Positions 1-8,823 are shown, counted from the stretch's first letter. The stretch: DNA of 59,820 nucleotides from Clostridia bacterium (GCA_017938205.1 JAGBCA010000042.1:1-59820); one strand, 5' to 3'. Translations and numbers: made by a program. Notes: generated from the letters alone by a model not told the origin.

Positions 1-20
1 AGGAGAAATCGTCGGATGAC

Positions 21-53
21 GAGCGAGAGGTGTACAAGGGTACACCGAGCGAG
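21..53. repeat. small hairpin flanked by direct repeats
   Basis: GGTGTAC (29-35) and GTACACC (40-46) form a 7-bp stem with a 4-nt loop, flanked on both sides by GAGCGAG. I recognise no gene in the first 200 bases. The segment looks like a dispersed intergenic repeat rather than the end of a coding region. Confidence 0.35.
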
Positions 54-140
54 GAAACGGCGATAGAATAAAAAACGAATTCAAACGGAGAAAACCGTAG
101 GTTTTCAACCTCGATACCATTTAAATACCTATATAACAAA

Positions 141-177
141 AGTGGAGGCACTATTTCAATGTCTCCACTCGTTTTTT
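141..177. terminator. rho-independent terminator
   Basis: A 9-bp stem (GTGGAGGCA with TGTCTCCAC, one G-T pair) is followed by a run of six T on the plus strand, with a weaker T-rich run on the minus strand. It lies just past the stop of the M20 peptidase gene, so it can end that minus-strand operon and any plus-strand transcript entering from the left. Confidence 0.7.
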
Positions 178-209
178 ATTCGGTTATCCCTAAATGCGAA
201 AGCCCCATG

Positions 210-1658
210 TTAAGAATTCTTTATTAGTCGGATATAAAACTCCACAGCCTTGTGAAGCGTTTCAACGGGAATGCGCTCGTTGTTTCCGTGGATGGTAGCG
301 CGCTCCTCGGTCGTAAGCTTCATAGCAGAGAAGCGGTATACGCGATCCGAGATCTTGCTCCAATGGCGGCTGTCCGAGCACTGCACCATGAGGTAGGGAG
401 AGATCATCGTGCCCTCCCAGGTCTCGCCAACGGCACTTGCCACGCGGTCGTAGCCCTCCACGTCCGTGCGCGAGATCGCGCTGGGATTTTCGCCCATCAT
501 CAGCGAAATATCCACCTTTTCGTCATTCACGGTCTTTTTGAGATAAGCAAGCGCATCGTCCACGTTGTCAAGCGGATTCAGGCGCATATTGGAAACGAGC
601 GTTGCCTTGGGGGGCAAAACGTTCGCACCCGCCGAGCCCTCGCTCTGCGTGAAGGCAACGGTCGTGCGCAGAAGCGCGTTCAGCTCACCGCCCGTCATAC
701 GGCAGATCAGATCAAGCAGTCCCTTAAAGAGCCAGAGGTTCGAAAAGATCATGCGGAAAAGGAAGGTAGACTCTCTTGCCACGGTATCAAACATCTGCAT
801 GGCAGCCTCGTTGGGGTGGAGGGGGAAGGGGTGCTTTTCGAGCTTCAGGCAGGCCTTGGAGAGCTGTACCAAGGGAGAGCCGGGCTTTGGCGCGGAAGCA
901 TGACCGCCGCCGGAGGAAACCGTATACTGCACGTTCATCATGCCCTTTTCGGCAATGCCGATCATAGCGCAGGAGCGCTTCACGCCGGGGAAGAAGTTTT
1001 CCACAACGGCACCGCCCTCGTCCAAAACGAGCGAAGGATGGATGCCTGCCGCCTTGAAGTGCTCAACGATGTTTCTTGCGCCGGGGCCGTTGACCTCCTC
1101 ACCGCCCGAAAAGGCAAGATAAAGATCGTTTTTCGAAACGAAGCCCTGAGAGAGCAGTGTGTTCACGGCAAAGAGCGAGCTGTGGAAGGTCACCTTCGTA
1201 TCAAGCGTACCTCTGCCCCAGATCGCGCCGTCAATGATGTCGCCGCAGAAGGGCGGATGCTTCCAGTCCTCCGCGTGAACGCTCACGACGTCGTAATGTG
1301 CCATCAGAACGGTCGGATCGCCGTCCTCTGTACCCTTGATATGGTAGAGAAGCGCACGGCCGGGGAAGGTCGTGAGCGTTGCCTTTTCATAAACGGCGGG
1401 ATACAGCGAAGGCAGTTCCTCGATCAGACGGGCAAATTCGCCCTCGTCCTCCTTGGAAGGATCAAGATCCGAGATCGTCTTAAAGCGAACCAAGGTCTGC
1501 ATTGCTTGCACGTTTGCATCCTTATCAAAGGAAACCGCTTCGCCGCTATAGGGCTTGATGGCCTTGGGGCGAAAGCGCAGCGTGCGGATCAGCACCACTG
1601 CTATCAGCAGTAAAAGTGCGCCGAGAAGAGCAAAGAGAAGATAAAAATACCATTCCAT
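210..1658 (-). CDS. M20 family metallopeptidase, membrane-anchored (PM20D1/carboxypeptidase-like)
   Basis: A 482-residue protein with one N-terminal membrane segment (about residues 4-25), followed by an M20 dizinc peptidase fold. Visible motifs are H121-x-D123 in MAHYDVV, D153 in GRGTLDTK, and the catalytic/metal pair E187-E188 in SGGEEV. M20 enzymes hydrolyse peptide or N-acyl amino-acid amide bonds; the anchored form resembles PM20D1-like and carboxypeptidase S enzymes. It is the last gene of a four-gene minus-strand operon. Its ribosome site (GGAGG) overlaps the stop of the preceding membrane-protein gene, which implies translational coupling. The substrate cannot be told from sequence. 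A peptide or acyl-amino acid handled together with the DUF5058-type membrane pair is an inference. Confidence 0.9.
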   Translation of the reverse strand: MEWYFYLLFALLGALLLLIAVVLIRTLRFRPKAIKPYSGEAVSFDKDANVQAMQTLVRFKTISDLDPSKEDEGEFARLIEELPSLYPAVYEKATLTTFPGRALLYHIKGTEDGDPTVLMAHYDVVSVHAEDWKHPPFCGDIIDGAIWGRGTLDTKVTFHSSLFAVNTLLSQGFVSKNDLYLAFSGGEEVNGPGARNIVEHFKAAGIHPSLVLDEGGAVVENFFPGVKRSCAMIGIAEKGMMNVQYTVSSGGGHASAPKPGSPLVQLSKACLKLEKHPFPLHPNEAAMQMFDTVARESTFLFRMIFSNLWLFKGLLDLICRMTGGELNALLRTTVAFTQSEGSAGANVLPPKATLVSNMRLNPLDNVDDALAYLKKTVNDEKVDISLMMGENPSAISRTDVEGYDRVASAVGETWEGTMISPYLMVQCSDSRHWSKISDRVYRFSAMKLTTEERATIHGNNERIPVETLHKAVEFYIRLIKNS

Positions 1659-1664
1659 TTGGAC

Positions 1665-2366
1665 TTATTCCTCCGTGGGAGCAGGGGTGCTCTTCTTTTC
1701 GTCAAGCAAGCCCTTCTTATACATGATACGGGAAACGATCAGCGTGAATACGGCAGAAACGGGAACCATGATACCAACGGTGCCTTCGTTGAGCGCCGGG
1801 ATGGAGATAAAGAGGATCAGCATCAATGCGATGGGCGCGACCGCGATCTTCCAGCTCTTGGAAATAAATACAACGCCAAGCGCGCCGAAAAGTGCGGGCA
1901 GCATCTGCGCAAAGGCGGGGTCAAGCACGGGATTTTTCAGAACGGGGGTCAGCGGGATCATCAGCAAAACGCCGAGAAAAACGATGACCGTGGTCGTGAT
2001 AGAGGAAACGGCGATCGAGATCGTGGAGATAATATCGCCCTCCTCCGTGCCTGCCTTCACGTCGCATTTCTCCATTGCGGAGAGTGCACAGGGAAGCTTG
2101 AGGTTGGAGATGTTACCGGTAACGAAGGAAAGATACGAGCCGCCCGCGCCGAGCATCGGAACGTAAGTGATCACCTCGATCACACCGATCGCCCAGTACA
2201 TGGGAAGCGTTGCGATCAGGCCCTGAAGAAGTCCGCCCCAATTGGGCAAAACCCGAAAGATAATACAAAGAAGTACGGGGAAAAGGAAGAAGATCGCCGC
2301 CATGGAATAGTTCCAGATCTTGCCGTCCTTGTGTACCTGTTCAAGATAAGATGTAGTCTTTTTCAT
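1665..2366 (-). CDS. small polytopic membrane protein, partner of DUF5058 protein
   Basis: A 233-residue integral membrane protein with about six predicted hydrophobic segments and a short charged C-terminus. I chose the ATG at 2366 because GGAGG lies directly upstream; the longer reading frame starts without a ribosome site. The ribosome site overlaps the stop region of the upstream DUF5058-type gene and the M20 gene follows after 6 nt, so the three are probably made together. I do not recognise a named family. Pairing with a DUF5058-like protein and an M20 peptidase suggests a two-subunit transporter plus a cytosol-facing hydrolase, but that is inference. Confidence 0.75.
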   Translation of the reverse strand: MKKTTSYLEQVHKDGKIWNYSMAAIFFLFPVLLCIIFRVLPNWGGLLQGLIATLPMYWAIGVIEVITYVPMLGAGGSYLSFVTGNISNLKLPCALSAMEKCDVKAGTEEGDIISTISIAVSSITTTVIVFLGVLLMIPLTPVLKNPVLDPAFAQMLPALFGALGVVFISKSWKIAVAPIALMLILFISIPALNEGTVGIMVPVSAVFTLIVSRIMYKKGLLDEKKSTPAPTEE

Positions 2367-2383
2367 TTTTGTGTCCTCCTTTC

Positions 2384-3121
2384 TCAGCCAAGCCACGCCG
2401 TATAGGGAATGGCGAGAAGCATACCGCCAACCATGCTGATCGGCAATGCGTAATCATTCAAGAATTTCCACCCGGTCACCTTCATCAAAGCACCGCAGCC
2501 CGCCATTAGGATCGCGGAGGAGAACATAACGAGCACGGGAACAAGACCGGCAAGCTCGCCAACGAAAACGCCGGAGAAATCGCAGAAAACAAAGCCGAGG
2601 AAGGCCGCGATCATACCCATAAAGAGTGCATCGGAGAAGATCGCGCTCCAGCGCTTGTCCTTGGTCTCCATCTTCTTGAGACCGCCCTGGATCTTCTTGC
2701 TTGCGATCGGCGTGAGCAAAACGCCCGCCATGATCGAAATGGTCATAACGAAAACAACGGTAACGAACTGCGAGCCCGTCAGTCCCGTCACCTCGCCAAG
2801 CTTGAGTCCCATGCCCGAAAGCGCGTTGTTGGCGGCCACGGTCTCATAGGAAAGCGAGCCGACAACCGAGAGGCGAAGCCAGGGAAGCGCAACGCCAAGG
2901 CTCTTCGAGAGCGTGATCACGCAGATGATGATGGAAACGGCGGGCGCGATCGTAAATATTAAGGAAGAGAGGATCGTGCCACGGATCTTTTTCCGATCCA
3001 TGCCGATCTCCTTTGCTCGCTTCATTGCACGCCAAAGGAAGAAAACGGACTGCGCAAGCACCGCGACGATCGTCACGGCAACCAACGCGTAAATCACGGG
3101 ATGGTCCATACGGAATGTCAT
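2384..3121 (-). CDS. DUF5058-like integral membrane protein
   Basis: A 245-residue polytopic membrane protein with about seven hydrophobic stretches. The start at 3121 (MTFRMDHP) is preceded by AAAAGGAG; the reading frame extends further upstream but has no ribosome site there. The overall pattern (an N-terminal helix followed by an RAMKRAKEIG basic loop, small-residue-rich helices, and the C-terminal ending AIPYTAWLG) matches what I recall of the DUF5058 family, whose function is unknown to me. It sits between the acyltransferase gene and the small partner membrane protein. A transporter role in the M20 operon is inferred from context only. Confidence 0.65.
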   Translation of the reverse strand: MTFRMDHPVIYALVAVTIVAVLAQSVFFLWRAMKRAKEIGMDRKKIRGTILSSLIFTIAPAVSIIICVITLSKSLGVALPWLRLSVVGSLSYETVAANNALSGMGLKLGEVTGLTGSQFVTVVFVMTISIMAGVLLTPIASKKIQGGLKKMETKDKRWSAIFSDALFMGMIAAFLGFVFCDFSGVFVGELAGLVPVLVMFSSAILMAGCGALMKVTGWKFLNDYALPISMVGGMLLAIPYTAWLG

Positions 3122-3173
3122 GATAATAACTCCTTTTGTAAATAAATATTTGCAATTATGAATAAATATCAAA

Positions 3174-4472
3174 TCAACGGCTGCGGATTTTTTGTTCTGC
3201 AGTCCTTGCCTTTTGATGCACGATCTTGTATAATTCCTCGGTTGCAAGCCGTGCCTTGGTCACCACATCGTGATCTCCCTTGGGAAAACAGTAGAAGAGT
3301 GCGGAGCGGTTGCCGATCGAGATAATATCTCCGATCTCATACCAGTTGTAGTCGGCATTGAGGCTGTAGGAGGCGAGCGGTCCTTGCTTATAATCCAGCT
3401 TGCCGTCGCACCCCGTGAGATGAAAGCCGAACACGTCGTGATGCAGGTGCCCCTCACCGATCATATAAAGTGCCTCGGAGTCGATCAAAACGCCAATGTC
3501 CACGTCTGTTTCCAATGCGTAGGACTTGTCGAGGATCTCTTTTTTGACGCATTCTCTCTCCCATGCATACCATGCGGGAACGTGGGAAAATTCGGTTTCT
3601 CCCTCGGTGGCGCGCATTTCGCCCTCCTCGGTCAGCTCATAGGTCTTGCCGCAGGCGAGGCATTCAAGAAGCGTTTCATGTCCGCGCATCTGTCCCTCTG
3701 CGCCGCAGTGCGGGCATTTATACAGAACGCGGCCGATGCCGTCTGCACGGAATTGCTCGGTCAGACGAATATGATTCTCCTGCTGCCAACGAAAGCTGTC
3801 GAAGGTAAAGCATTCGTGCAGAATGCCGTTGATCTCGTCTGCCGATTTTTCTGCGATCTCTTCGGGAGAGAGCATATATTCCATCTGCGCACTCACGTTC
3901 ACCTTTCGCAACTGCAGATTGTTATAGAGCGGATCGCGCGCAAACGCACCGTACGTACGGATCATCACCACGGGCACACCGAGGAGCTTGATGCATTTTC
4001 CGAGCGTATCGGGGAGCAGAGTCGCCGTTCCGTCAAAGGTGTATCCCGCCTCGGGGTACATTAGTACAGAGCACTTGAGGTTTTTGAGTGAATGCATCAT
4101 ATCGCGTATGAGCATCAGATCGGGCACGAATTTTTGCGTTGGAATACATCCGAGATTGCGCATCAGCCATTTCTTTCCAACAAAGCCGTCCGAGGTGCAA
4201 ACGATATTGTAGGGGCGTGGATAGAGGAGCTTGGATGCGATCTTGAGGTCAATGAATGAGGAGTGATTCATCAGGTATAGGCAGGGCTCGCGCTTTCCGA
4301 GGCGGTCCATGCCGATTTTCTCCGCCTTGAAATGCGTGGCACGCAGATCGGGCTGGGAGAGCACGCGCATCAGCGTGCGAAAAAGAAGATTCGGCTTCTT
4401 GGGGCGTTGATGCTGCATCGGCGGCAGCTTTAGCACCTTGTCATAAGCCATTTTCTTTGTCTTGATCTTCAT
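3174..4472 (-). CDS. PlsC-like 1-acyl-glycerol-phosphate acyltransferase family protein with C-terminal zinc ribbon
   Basis: A 432-residue protein. The first half has the PlsC/LPLAT signature: N-H70-S-S-F-I-D75 (HX4D catalytic motif) and a YPEAG motif in the place of the usual FPEGT. The second half carries a C-x-x-C...C-x-x-C zinc ribbon (CPHC and CLAC, about residues 254-275) and a further domain rich in aromatic residues. The family transfers acyl groups to lysophospholipids at the membrane. The zinc ribbon extension is not typical of housekeeping PlsC, which suggests a specialised lipid or another acyl acceptor. An AAAGGAT ribosome site supports the ATG at 4472. First gene of the minus-strand operon; promoter at 4515-4543. 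Confidence 0.8.
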   Translation of the reverse strand: MKIKTKKMAYDKVLKLPPMQHQRPKKPNLLFRTLMRVLSQPDLRATHFKAEKIGMDRLGKREPCLYLMNHSSFIDLKIASKLLYPRPYNIVCTSDGFVGKKWLMRNLGCIPTQKFVPDLMLIRDMMHSLKNLKCSVLMYPEAGYTFDGTATLLPDTLGKCIKLLGVPVVMIRTYGAFARDPLYNNLQLRKVNVSAQMEYMLSPEEIAEKSADEINGILHECFTFDSFRWQQENHIRLTEQFRADGIGRVLYKCPHCGAEGQMRGHETLLECLACGKTYELTEEGEMRATEGETEFSHVPAWYAWERECVKKEILDKSYALETDVDIGVLIDSEALYMIGEGHLHHDVFGFHLTGCDGKLDYKQGPLASYSLNADYNWYEIGDIISIGNRSALFYCFPKGDHDVVTKARLATEELYKIVHQKARTAEQKIRSR

Positions 4473-4514
4473 AAATCGATCCTTTCGGAAGGGATTTTTG
4501 ATAAGCTGCCTTAT

Positions 4515-4543
4515 ATTTTAACATAAAAGAGGCCTTTTGTCAA
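4515..4543 (-). promoter_or_regulatory. sigma-A promoter for acyltransferase-DUF5058-M20 operon
   Basis: On the minus strand TTGACA (4538-4543) and TAAAAT (4515-4520) are separated by 17 nt, upstream of the acyltransferase start at 4472. Confidence 0.75.
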
Positions 4544-4595
4544 CCTTTTGCGCATTCGCCGCCTTTTGAAATCGAAAGCATTTTTTGCCCCGCTC

Positions 4596-4624
4596 TTTAC
4601 ATTTTATAGAGAACATGCTATAAT
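4596..4624 (+). promoter_or_regulatory. sigma-A promoter for DUF6273-like lipoprotein gene
   Basis: TTTACA (4596-4601) and a perfect TATAAT (4619-4624) with a 17-nt spacer, about 40 nt upstream of the lipoprotein start. It is divergent from the operon promoter at 4515-4543. Confidence 0.8.
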
Positions 4625-4662
4625 AAAATATAGATCACTTATAGGGAATACCAAGGAAAGGA

Positions 4663-5829
4663 ATGGCAAGAATGAAAAAAATCTACTGTGCGTTTCTGTC
4701 TTTATGGATCGTATTGATCTGTCTTACCTCCTGTGACCCGAAGCACACCTGTGTGGCAGAGGGAACGGAAAGAGAAAAGGAAACGGCGGCCACATGTGTT
4801 GCCGAAGGGCACTATGATCTGGTTGCCCGTTGCTCCGTTTGTCGTAATGAATTAAGCCGAACAACGGAAACGGTAGAAAAGCAGAAGGCGCATATCTATG
4901 AAAACGGAAAATGCCGTACCTGCGGCGCAACAGAAACGATTCCGGATCCCAAGGGCTACCTTCGTTGCAAACAAAATGGTGATGCGGATCCGAACGGTGC
5001 TTACGTTTTGTTTGGAGAATATCCGCAAACCGTAAAAGCCGATAATGTAACCGTAACGGACGTGCAGGATTTTCGCGGATATTATCTCGGGAGCGACGGC
5101 TACTTTTATGCGGCTGTAAAGGCGGAGCCTTTTTTAGGCGGCTATACCTTTACAACGGGAACAAACATCGAGAAATCGTCCGTTTATTATTTTAAGGTAG
5201 AGCCCATCCGCTGGAGAATTTATTTGGAGAATGAACACGGCGCATCGATCCTCTGCGATAGCATTATAGATTCCAAAGCATATCAATCGAGCTATAAATT
5301 CGATAGTGAAGCGGGCGTATATTATGCAACCGTGAGCGATGCCCCGGCTGAAACCTTTCAAAACAATTATGCCTATAGCGAGGTGCGCGCATGGTTAAAT
5401 GCGCAGTTTTATGAGATCGCATTCAGCGATCTTCAGCGCTCCGCCATTATTGCAACAACGGTGTCAAATGGCGTGAGTACCACGGGATATCCCACCAATC
5501 CGTATGTTTGCGAAAACACGGAGGATTTCGTATTTTTGCCCGCGCACCTTGTAGTTACGAAAAGTGCATACGGATTTTCGGCCGTTGCGTATAACCGTGA
5601 TGAGGCGCGGCAGATGCAGACCAGTGATTATGCCAGAGCGAACGGTGCGTATATGCAAACGAATGAAGCGGATTACGGTATGGGGAGCTGGTGGCTGCGC
5701 TCGCCGTATTATGAGTATAGCAATCACGTGCGCGAGGTCAGAAGCGGTGGAGATGCAAGCTATAGAAATTCCGCCCGCGCAGAAGCGGAAAACGGCGTTG
5801 TTCCCGCATTGAAGCTTCGGTTGCAATAA
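4663..5829 (+). CDS. secreted lipoprotein with DUF6273-like domain
   Basis: A 388-residue predicted lipoprotein: a hydrophobic signal segment ends in the lipobox LTSC, with Cys24 as the expected lipidation site. Residues about 27-95 contain paired Cys-x-x-Cys repeats (CSVC, CRTCGA) of the kind seen in extracellular Clostridia proteins. The rest fits the DUF6273 pattern: VLFGEYPQ, EPIRWRIY, a VRAWLN block, SWWLRSP and a C-terminal GVVPALKL. The function of the domain is unknown to me; surface or envelope binding is plausible. It has its own promoter and terminator, so it is monocistronic. The start could also be the ATG at 4672, three codons later, with no effect on the signal peptide. Confidence 0.75.
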   Translation: MARMKKIYCAFLSLWIVLICLTSCDPKHTCVAEGTEREKETAATCVAEGHYDLVARCSVCRNELSRTTETVEKQKAHIYENGKCRTCGATETIPDPKGYLRCKQNGDADPNGAYVLFGEYPQTVKADNVTVTDVQDFRGYYLGSDGYFYAAVKAEPFLGGYTFTTGTNIEKSSVYYFKVEPIRWRIYLENEHGASILCDSIIDSKAYQSSYKFDSEAGVYYATVSDAPAETFQNNYAYSEVRAWLNAQFYEIAFSDLQRSAIIATTVSNGVSTTGYPTNPYVCENTEDFVFLPAHLVVTKSAYGFSAVAYNRDEARQMQTSDYARANGAYMQTNEADYGMGSWWLRSPYYEYSNHVREVRSGGDASYRNSARAEAENGVVPALKLRLQ

Positions 5830-5848
5830 ATGCAAATCTTGATAAACC

Positions 5849-5883
5849 AAAAAGCATCCGCTTTTCGAAAGCGGATGCTTTTT
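5849..5883. terminator. bidirectional rho-independent terminator
   Basis: AAAAAGCATCCGC and GCGGATGCTTTTT form a long stem with U-runs on both strands. It lies between the convergent lipoprotein and EamA transporter genes. Confidence 0.9.
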
Positions 5884-5904
5884 CTATAAAAAACGGAAAA
5901 CGGC

Positions 5905-6846
5905 TCAATCCTCTTTGTTTGCTTCTTTTTTCTTTGGCTCGTAGTTGAGAAGGAAGATACCGCCGCTGATGAAGAGGAGCGTGAGCAGAAGGATCGGCCA
6001 GGTAACCTTGCTGTCTTCATTTAAAAGTAAGGAGGAAAGAATAACGCCCATCACAGGGGTAGAGAAGCTGAAGATCGTTACCTTGGAAACGGGGTTGAAT
6101 TTTAAAAGCATACCCCAAAGCGCGTAAGCAACGGCCGAAAGCAAAGAAAGATAGAGCATCACGAGCACACTCTTAAACGAAGGGAACTGCACGTAACCGC
6201 CGAGGATCAGACCTACAACCACCATGACCGCACCGCCGAGAATAAACTGATAGCCCGAAAGAACCACGGGATCCTCGTGCTTCGAGAAGCGCTTCATGAG
6301 AACGGAGGAGATCGCCAGCGAGATCGCCGAGAAAAGCACGAAGGCATCTCCGAGAAGGTTCATCTGAAAGGAAAGTCCGTTGATATTCACAAGAATGATG
6401 CCCGTAAAGCCGAGCAGGCAGGCCACTATCTTTTTGAGATTCAGCTTTTCCATACGGAAGATCAGACAGGAAACCAGGATCGCAAAGAAGGTAGATGAGC
6501 CGGAAAGGATCGTGCCCTTCACACCGGAGGTGTGTGCAAGTCCAATGTAGAAAAAGAGATATTGGATGATCGTCTGGAAGCAGCTGATGATGCCGACTCT
6601 GCCGAGATTCTCCTTCCTCGGATATAGCAGCTTGCGTCTTGCAACGCTGTAGATCAGAACGGTCAGCACGCCTGCAAAGAAGAAGCGAATGCCTGCAAAA
6701 ACAAGTGTGGAGGGGGTACCGCCGTGTGGCATGATCAGTGAGTATCCGATCTTGATAAAGGGCGTGGCACTGCCCCAGAGCGCACAGCAGAGCAGAGCGC
6801 AAAGCGTGATCACCAGCGGGTGTGTAAAAATATTTTTCTTTTCCAT
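5905..6846 (-). CDS. EamA/DMT superfamily transporter
   Basis: A 313-residue membrane protein with ten predicted helices arranged as two EamA repeats; the first repeat starts near GSATPFIKIGY. The C-terminal tail is short and basic (EPKKKEANKED). Drug/metabolite transporters of this family export amino acids, nucleotides or drugs by proton exchange; the substrate here is unknown. The ATG at 6846 follows an AGGA ribosome site. It lies downstream of the M3-like lipoprotein gene on the same strand with a gap of about 50 nt, so read-through is possible. Confidence 0.85.
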   Translation of the reverse strand: MEKKNIFTHPLVITLCALLCCALWGSATPFIKIGYSLIMPHGGTPSTLVFAGIRFFFAGVLTVLIYSVARRKLLYPRKENLGRVGIISCFQTIIQYLFFYIGLAHTSGVKGTILSGSSTFFAILVSCLIFRMEKLNLKKIVACLLGFTGIILVNINGLSFQMNLLGDAFVLFSAISLAISSVLMKRFSKHEDPVVLSGYQFILGGAVMVVVGLILGGYVQFPSFKSVLVMLYLSLLSAVAYALWGMLLKFNPVSKVTIFSFSTPVMGVILSSLLLNEDSKVTWPILLLTLLFISGGIFLLNYEPKKKEANKED

Positions 6847-6897
6847 GATAGGCTTCCTGTTCGTATTGTTATTCTGAAAAGTCTTTTTTGAAGGGCC

Positions 6898-8823
6898 TTA
6901 TGCCTTGCCGAGTGCCGCCGAGATGTGCGGTGCTCCGTTATAGGCGTATCCGGTCAACACCTCGTAGAGTGTTGTTGCCAGTGTACGTACGGCATCCGGA
7001 TCCGCAGGGCTTTGAAGGGAAAGTGCGGAGAGCACCTCTGCATAGGTCTTTCTGCCGGCATTTGCTGCGAGAAGCGCATCAAAGGCGGCAAAGCCCGCGC
7101 CGCTCGTCGCCGCCTCTTTTGCGTAAAGCGAAACGGCCACGTAAACGGAGGTAAGCTCGGAGAAGGTGCGGCACGGTGTGTGCAGCATATCGGCGCTGAG
7201 AAGATTTTCCGTGGAGAGGGAGAGTGTGACGGGCGCACCGTTTTGTATTTCAAAGCAATCAAAACGATCTGCCGCGCGCGCAATGATCTCGTTTATTCTA
7301 TCGAGCGTGATCTCTTCCTTCCGGAGCGCATAAGCCTCCCATTCGATCTGCGTGCGCATGCACTGCGTCAGCATGATCTGAAAGGCGTTATACATTTCCT
7401 GCTTGAGAAGTATAAGATAGGTTGAGTCCTCCATGGAGCTCTCGGTCTTGGAAAGTGCCTCCTTCATGCCCTGCAGAGTGAGCAAACGGAGCGAAAGACC
7501 GTAAGCATCCGAGATCTCGGGCGCATTGAAAAGAGAGGCGAATGCGCCGTTTTTCGTGTTGTTATAGTAAAAACAGAGTGCGTCGCCAAGTGCATCGGCC
7601 GCCGTCAGATAATCTGCTGCAGAACCACCCATTCCAACGTAAAGGAAGGGTTGATTGCGATTGTAAAAATGGGCTGCAAAGGCGCCGGATGCGCGTGCGT
7701 CGGTCGCGTTTCCAATGGAGTAAAGCGAGCGGTGCAACAGATAATTGTATCCCTCAAAAAGCTTTCCGCCCTTAGCCTCATAAAAATGTGTCAGCGTATT
7801 CAGCGTCTGCTCCGCGAACTTGATCTTTTCCACCTTTCCGGTATTGGATCGGAAATAATCCGAGGAGGAAAGCTGCTGGTATACGGGCAGAAGATAAGCC
7901 TCCACCGCGGCAAGAACGGAATGCACATCCCCCGGCGTGGCACTGTAACCGAGCCGCTCGGAGGAAAGATGCGCGTAGGATTCGTAGCCCAAAGCATCGG
8001 CGATCTCACGGCGCACCGCAAGCAGAGAAAGATAAAGATCGGCACGCTTCTTGTTCGCCTCTCGTTTGTAAAGGGTCACACAGCTCATGTGTGCCTGCTG
8101 ATATTCGGCAGAGCCCTCGCCGTAAATTGCCGCCATCTGCGCAAGAACGTTCGCTGCGGTATCCGTGATCTGCTTATAGGTGATCTTCACGGTGTCGTAG
8201 GAAATGTTGTCGGCTTCAAGTAAAAGCTGCGTCTCTTCCTCAAAAAGCGGAAGCGTTTGCTCCGTGTAAATGCCACCGTTTTTGTATCTTTCTACGATGT
8301 CCGAGGAAAAATATTCGGTCTCTGAAAGAGCCGCGCCGTGCGGCGATGCGGAAACGGCAGAGAAAAGCTTCTCCAGCGCGAAGGAAACCGTAGGCAGTGC
8401 GGCATACAGCCGCTTGTATTCGCCCGAAAAATATGCATCCGCACTGTTGCTTGAATAGCGGATCTGCGCATAAGAGAGCATAGACGTAAACTCCGCATAT
8501 ACCTGCTCTAAGGCGGTGATCGTAGCAAGCGCGCTGTCGTAGCTCGTTTCTTCACTTTCCAGCCGCTCGGTCGTGAGCGCCAATGCGCCGAGAAGCGCCT
8601 CCGTGCTCGGAGCGGAATAAACGAAGTTGGAAAAATTCTCCGTGGAATGTCCTTCAAAGCTTCCCGCCGTTGGCAGATAGAGCGCAGGCGCCTTTTCCTC
8701 GGGAGGCTGCGGCGGCGTGGCAGGCGGTGTCACGGGATCGTTTCCTCCCTTGCAGGCCGTCAGTATGAGAAGGCAGGGCAAAAGCATGGAGAAAATAAAA
8801 AAGAGTGAAAGTATTCGGCTCAT
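6898..8823 (-). CDS. lipoprotein homologous to M3 oligoendopeptidases with a destroyed zinc site
   Basis: A 641-residue lipoprotein starting at MSRIL (GGAG ribosome site); the lipobox is LTAC with Cys24. The middle looks like an M3 peptidase: an EIADALGYESYAHLSSER block, then a segment where family members carry HELGHxxHxYY. Here that segment reads D410-A-L-G-D414 followed by ALCFYY, so both histidine ligands and the catalytic glutamate are gone. About 29 residues later, where the third ligand Glu sits in the family, the sequence is EISDAYG. I infer a non-catalytic, surface-exposed peptide-binding or structural protein. The loss of all metal ligands is seen directly; homology to M3 is my judgement from motif order. 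Confidence 0.65.
   Translation of the reverse strand: MSRILSLFFIFSMLLPCLLILTACKGGNDPVTPPATPPQPPEEKAPALYLPTAGSFEGHSTENFSNFVYSAPSTEALLGALALTTERLESEETSYDSALATITALEQVYAEFTSMLSYAQIRYSSNSADAYFSGEYKRLYAALPTVSFALEKLFSAVSASPHGAALSETEYFSSDIVERYKNGGIYTEQTLPLFEEETQLLLEADNISYDTVKITYKQITDTAANVLAQMAAIYGEGSAEYQQAHMSCVTLYKREANKKRADLYLSLLAVRREIADALGYESYAHLSSERLGYSATPGDVHSVLAAVEAYLLPVYQQLSSSDYFRSNTGKVEKIKFAEQTLNTLTHFYEAKGGKLFEGYNYLLHRSLYSIGNATDARASGAFAAHFYNRNQPFLYVGMGGSAADYLTAADALGDALCFYYNNTKNGAFASLFNAPEISDAYGLSLRLLTLQGMKEALSKTESSMEDSTYLILLKQEMYNAFQIMLTQCMRTQIEWEAYALRKEEITLDRINEIIARAADRFDCFEIQNGAPVTLSLSTENLLSADMLHTPCRTFSELTSVYVAVSLYAKEAATSGAGFAAFDALLAANAGRKTYAEVLSALSLQSPADPDAVRTLATTLYEVLTGYAYNGAPHISAALGKA

Noticed and set aside
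1-140. Possible 3' end of a gene entering from the left
   Set aside because: Reading frames here are very short, and the sequence is made of small inverted and direct repeats.
252-1613. Long open frame antisense to the M20 peptidase gene
   Set aside because: It has no ribosome site or recognisable domain and mirrors the codon pattern of the opposite strand, whose product has clear M20 motifs. The same holds for the long frames opposite prfB (21591-22652), queA (27347-28489), the beta-helix pilin (58504-59673) and the giant gene (43801-45807).
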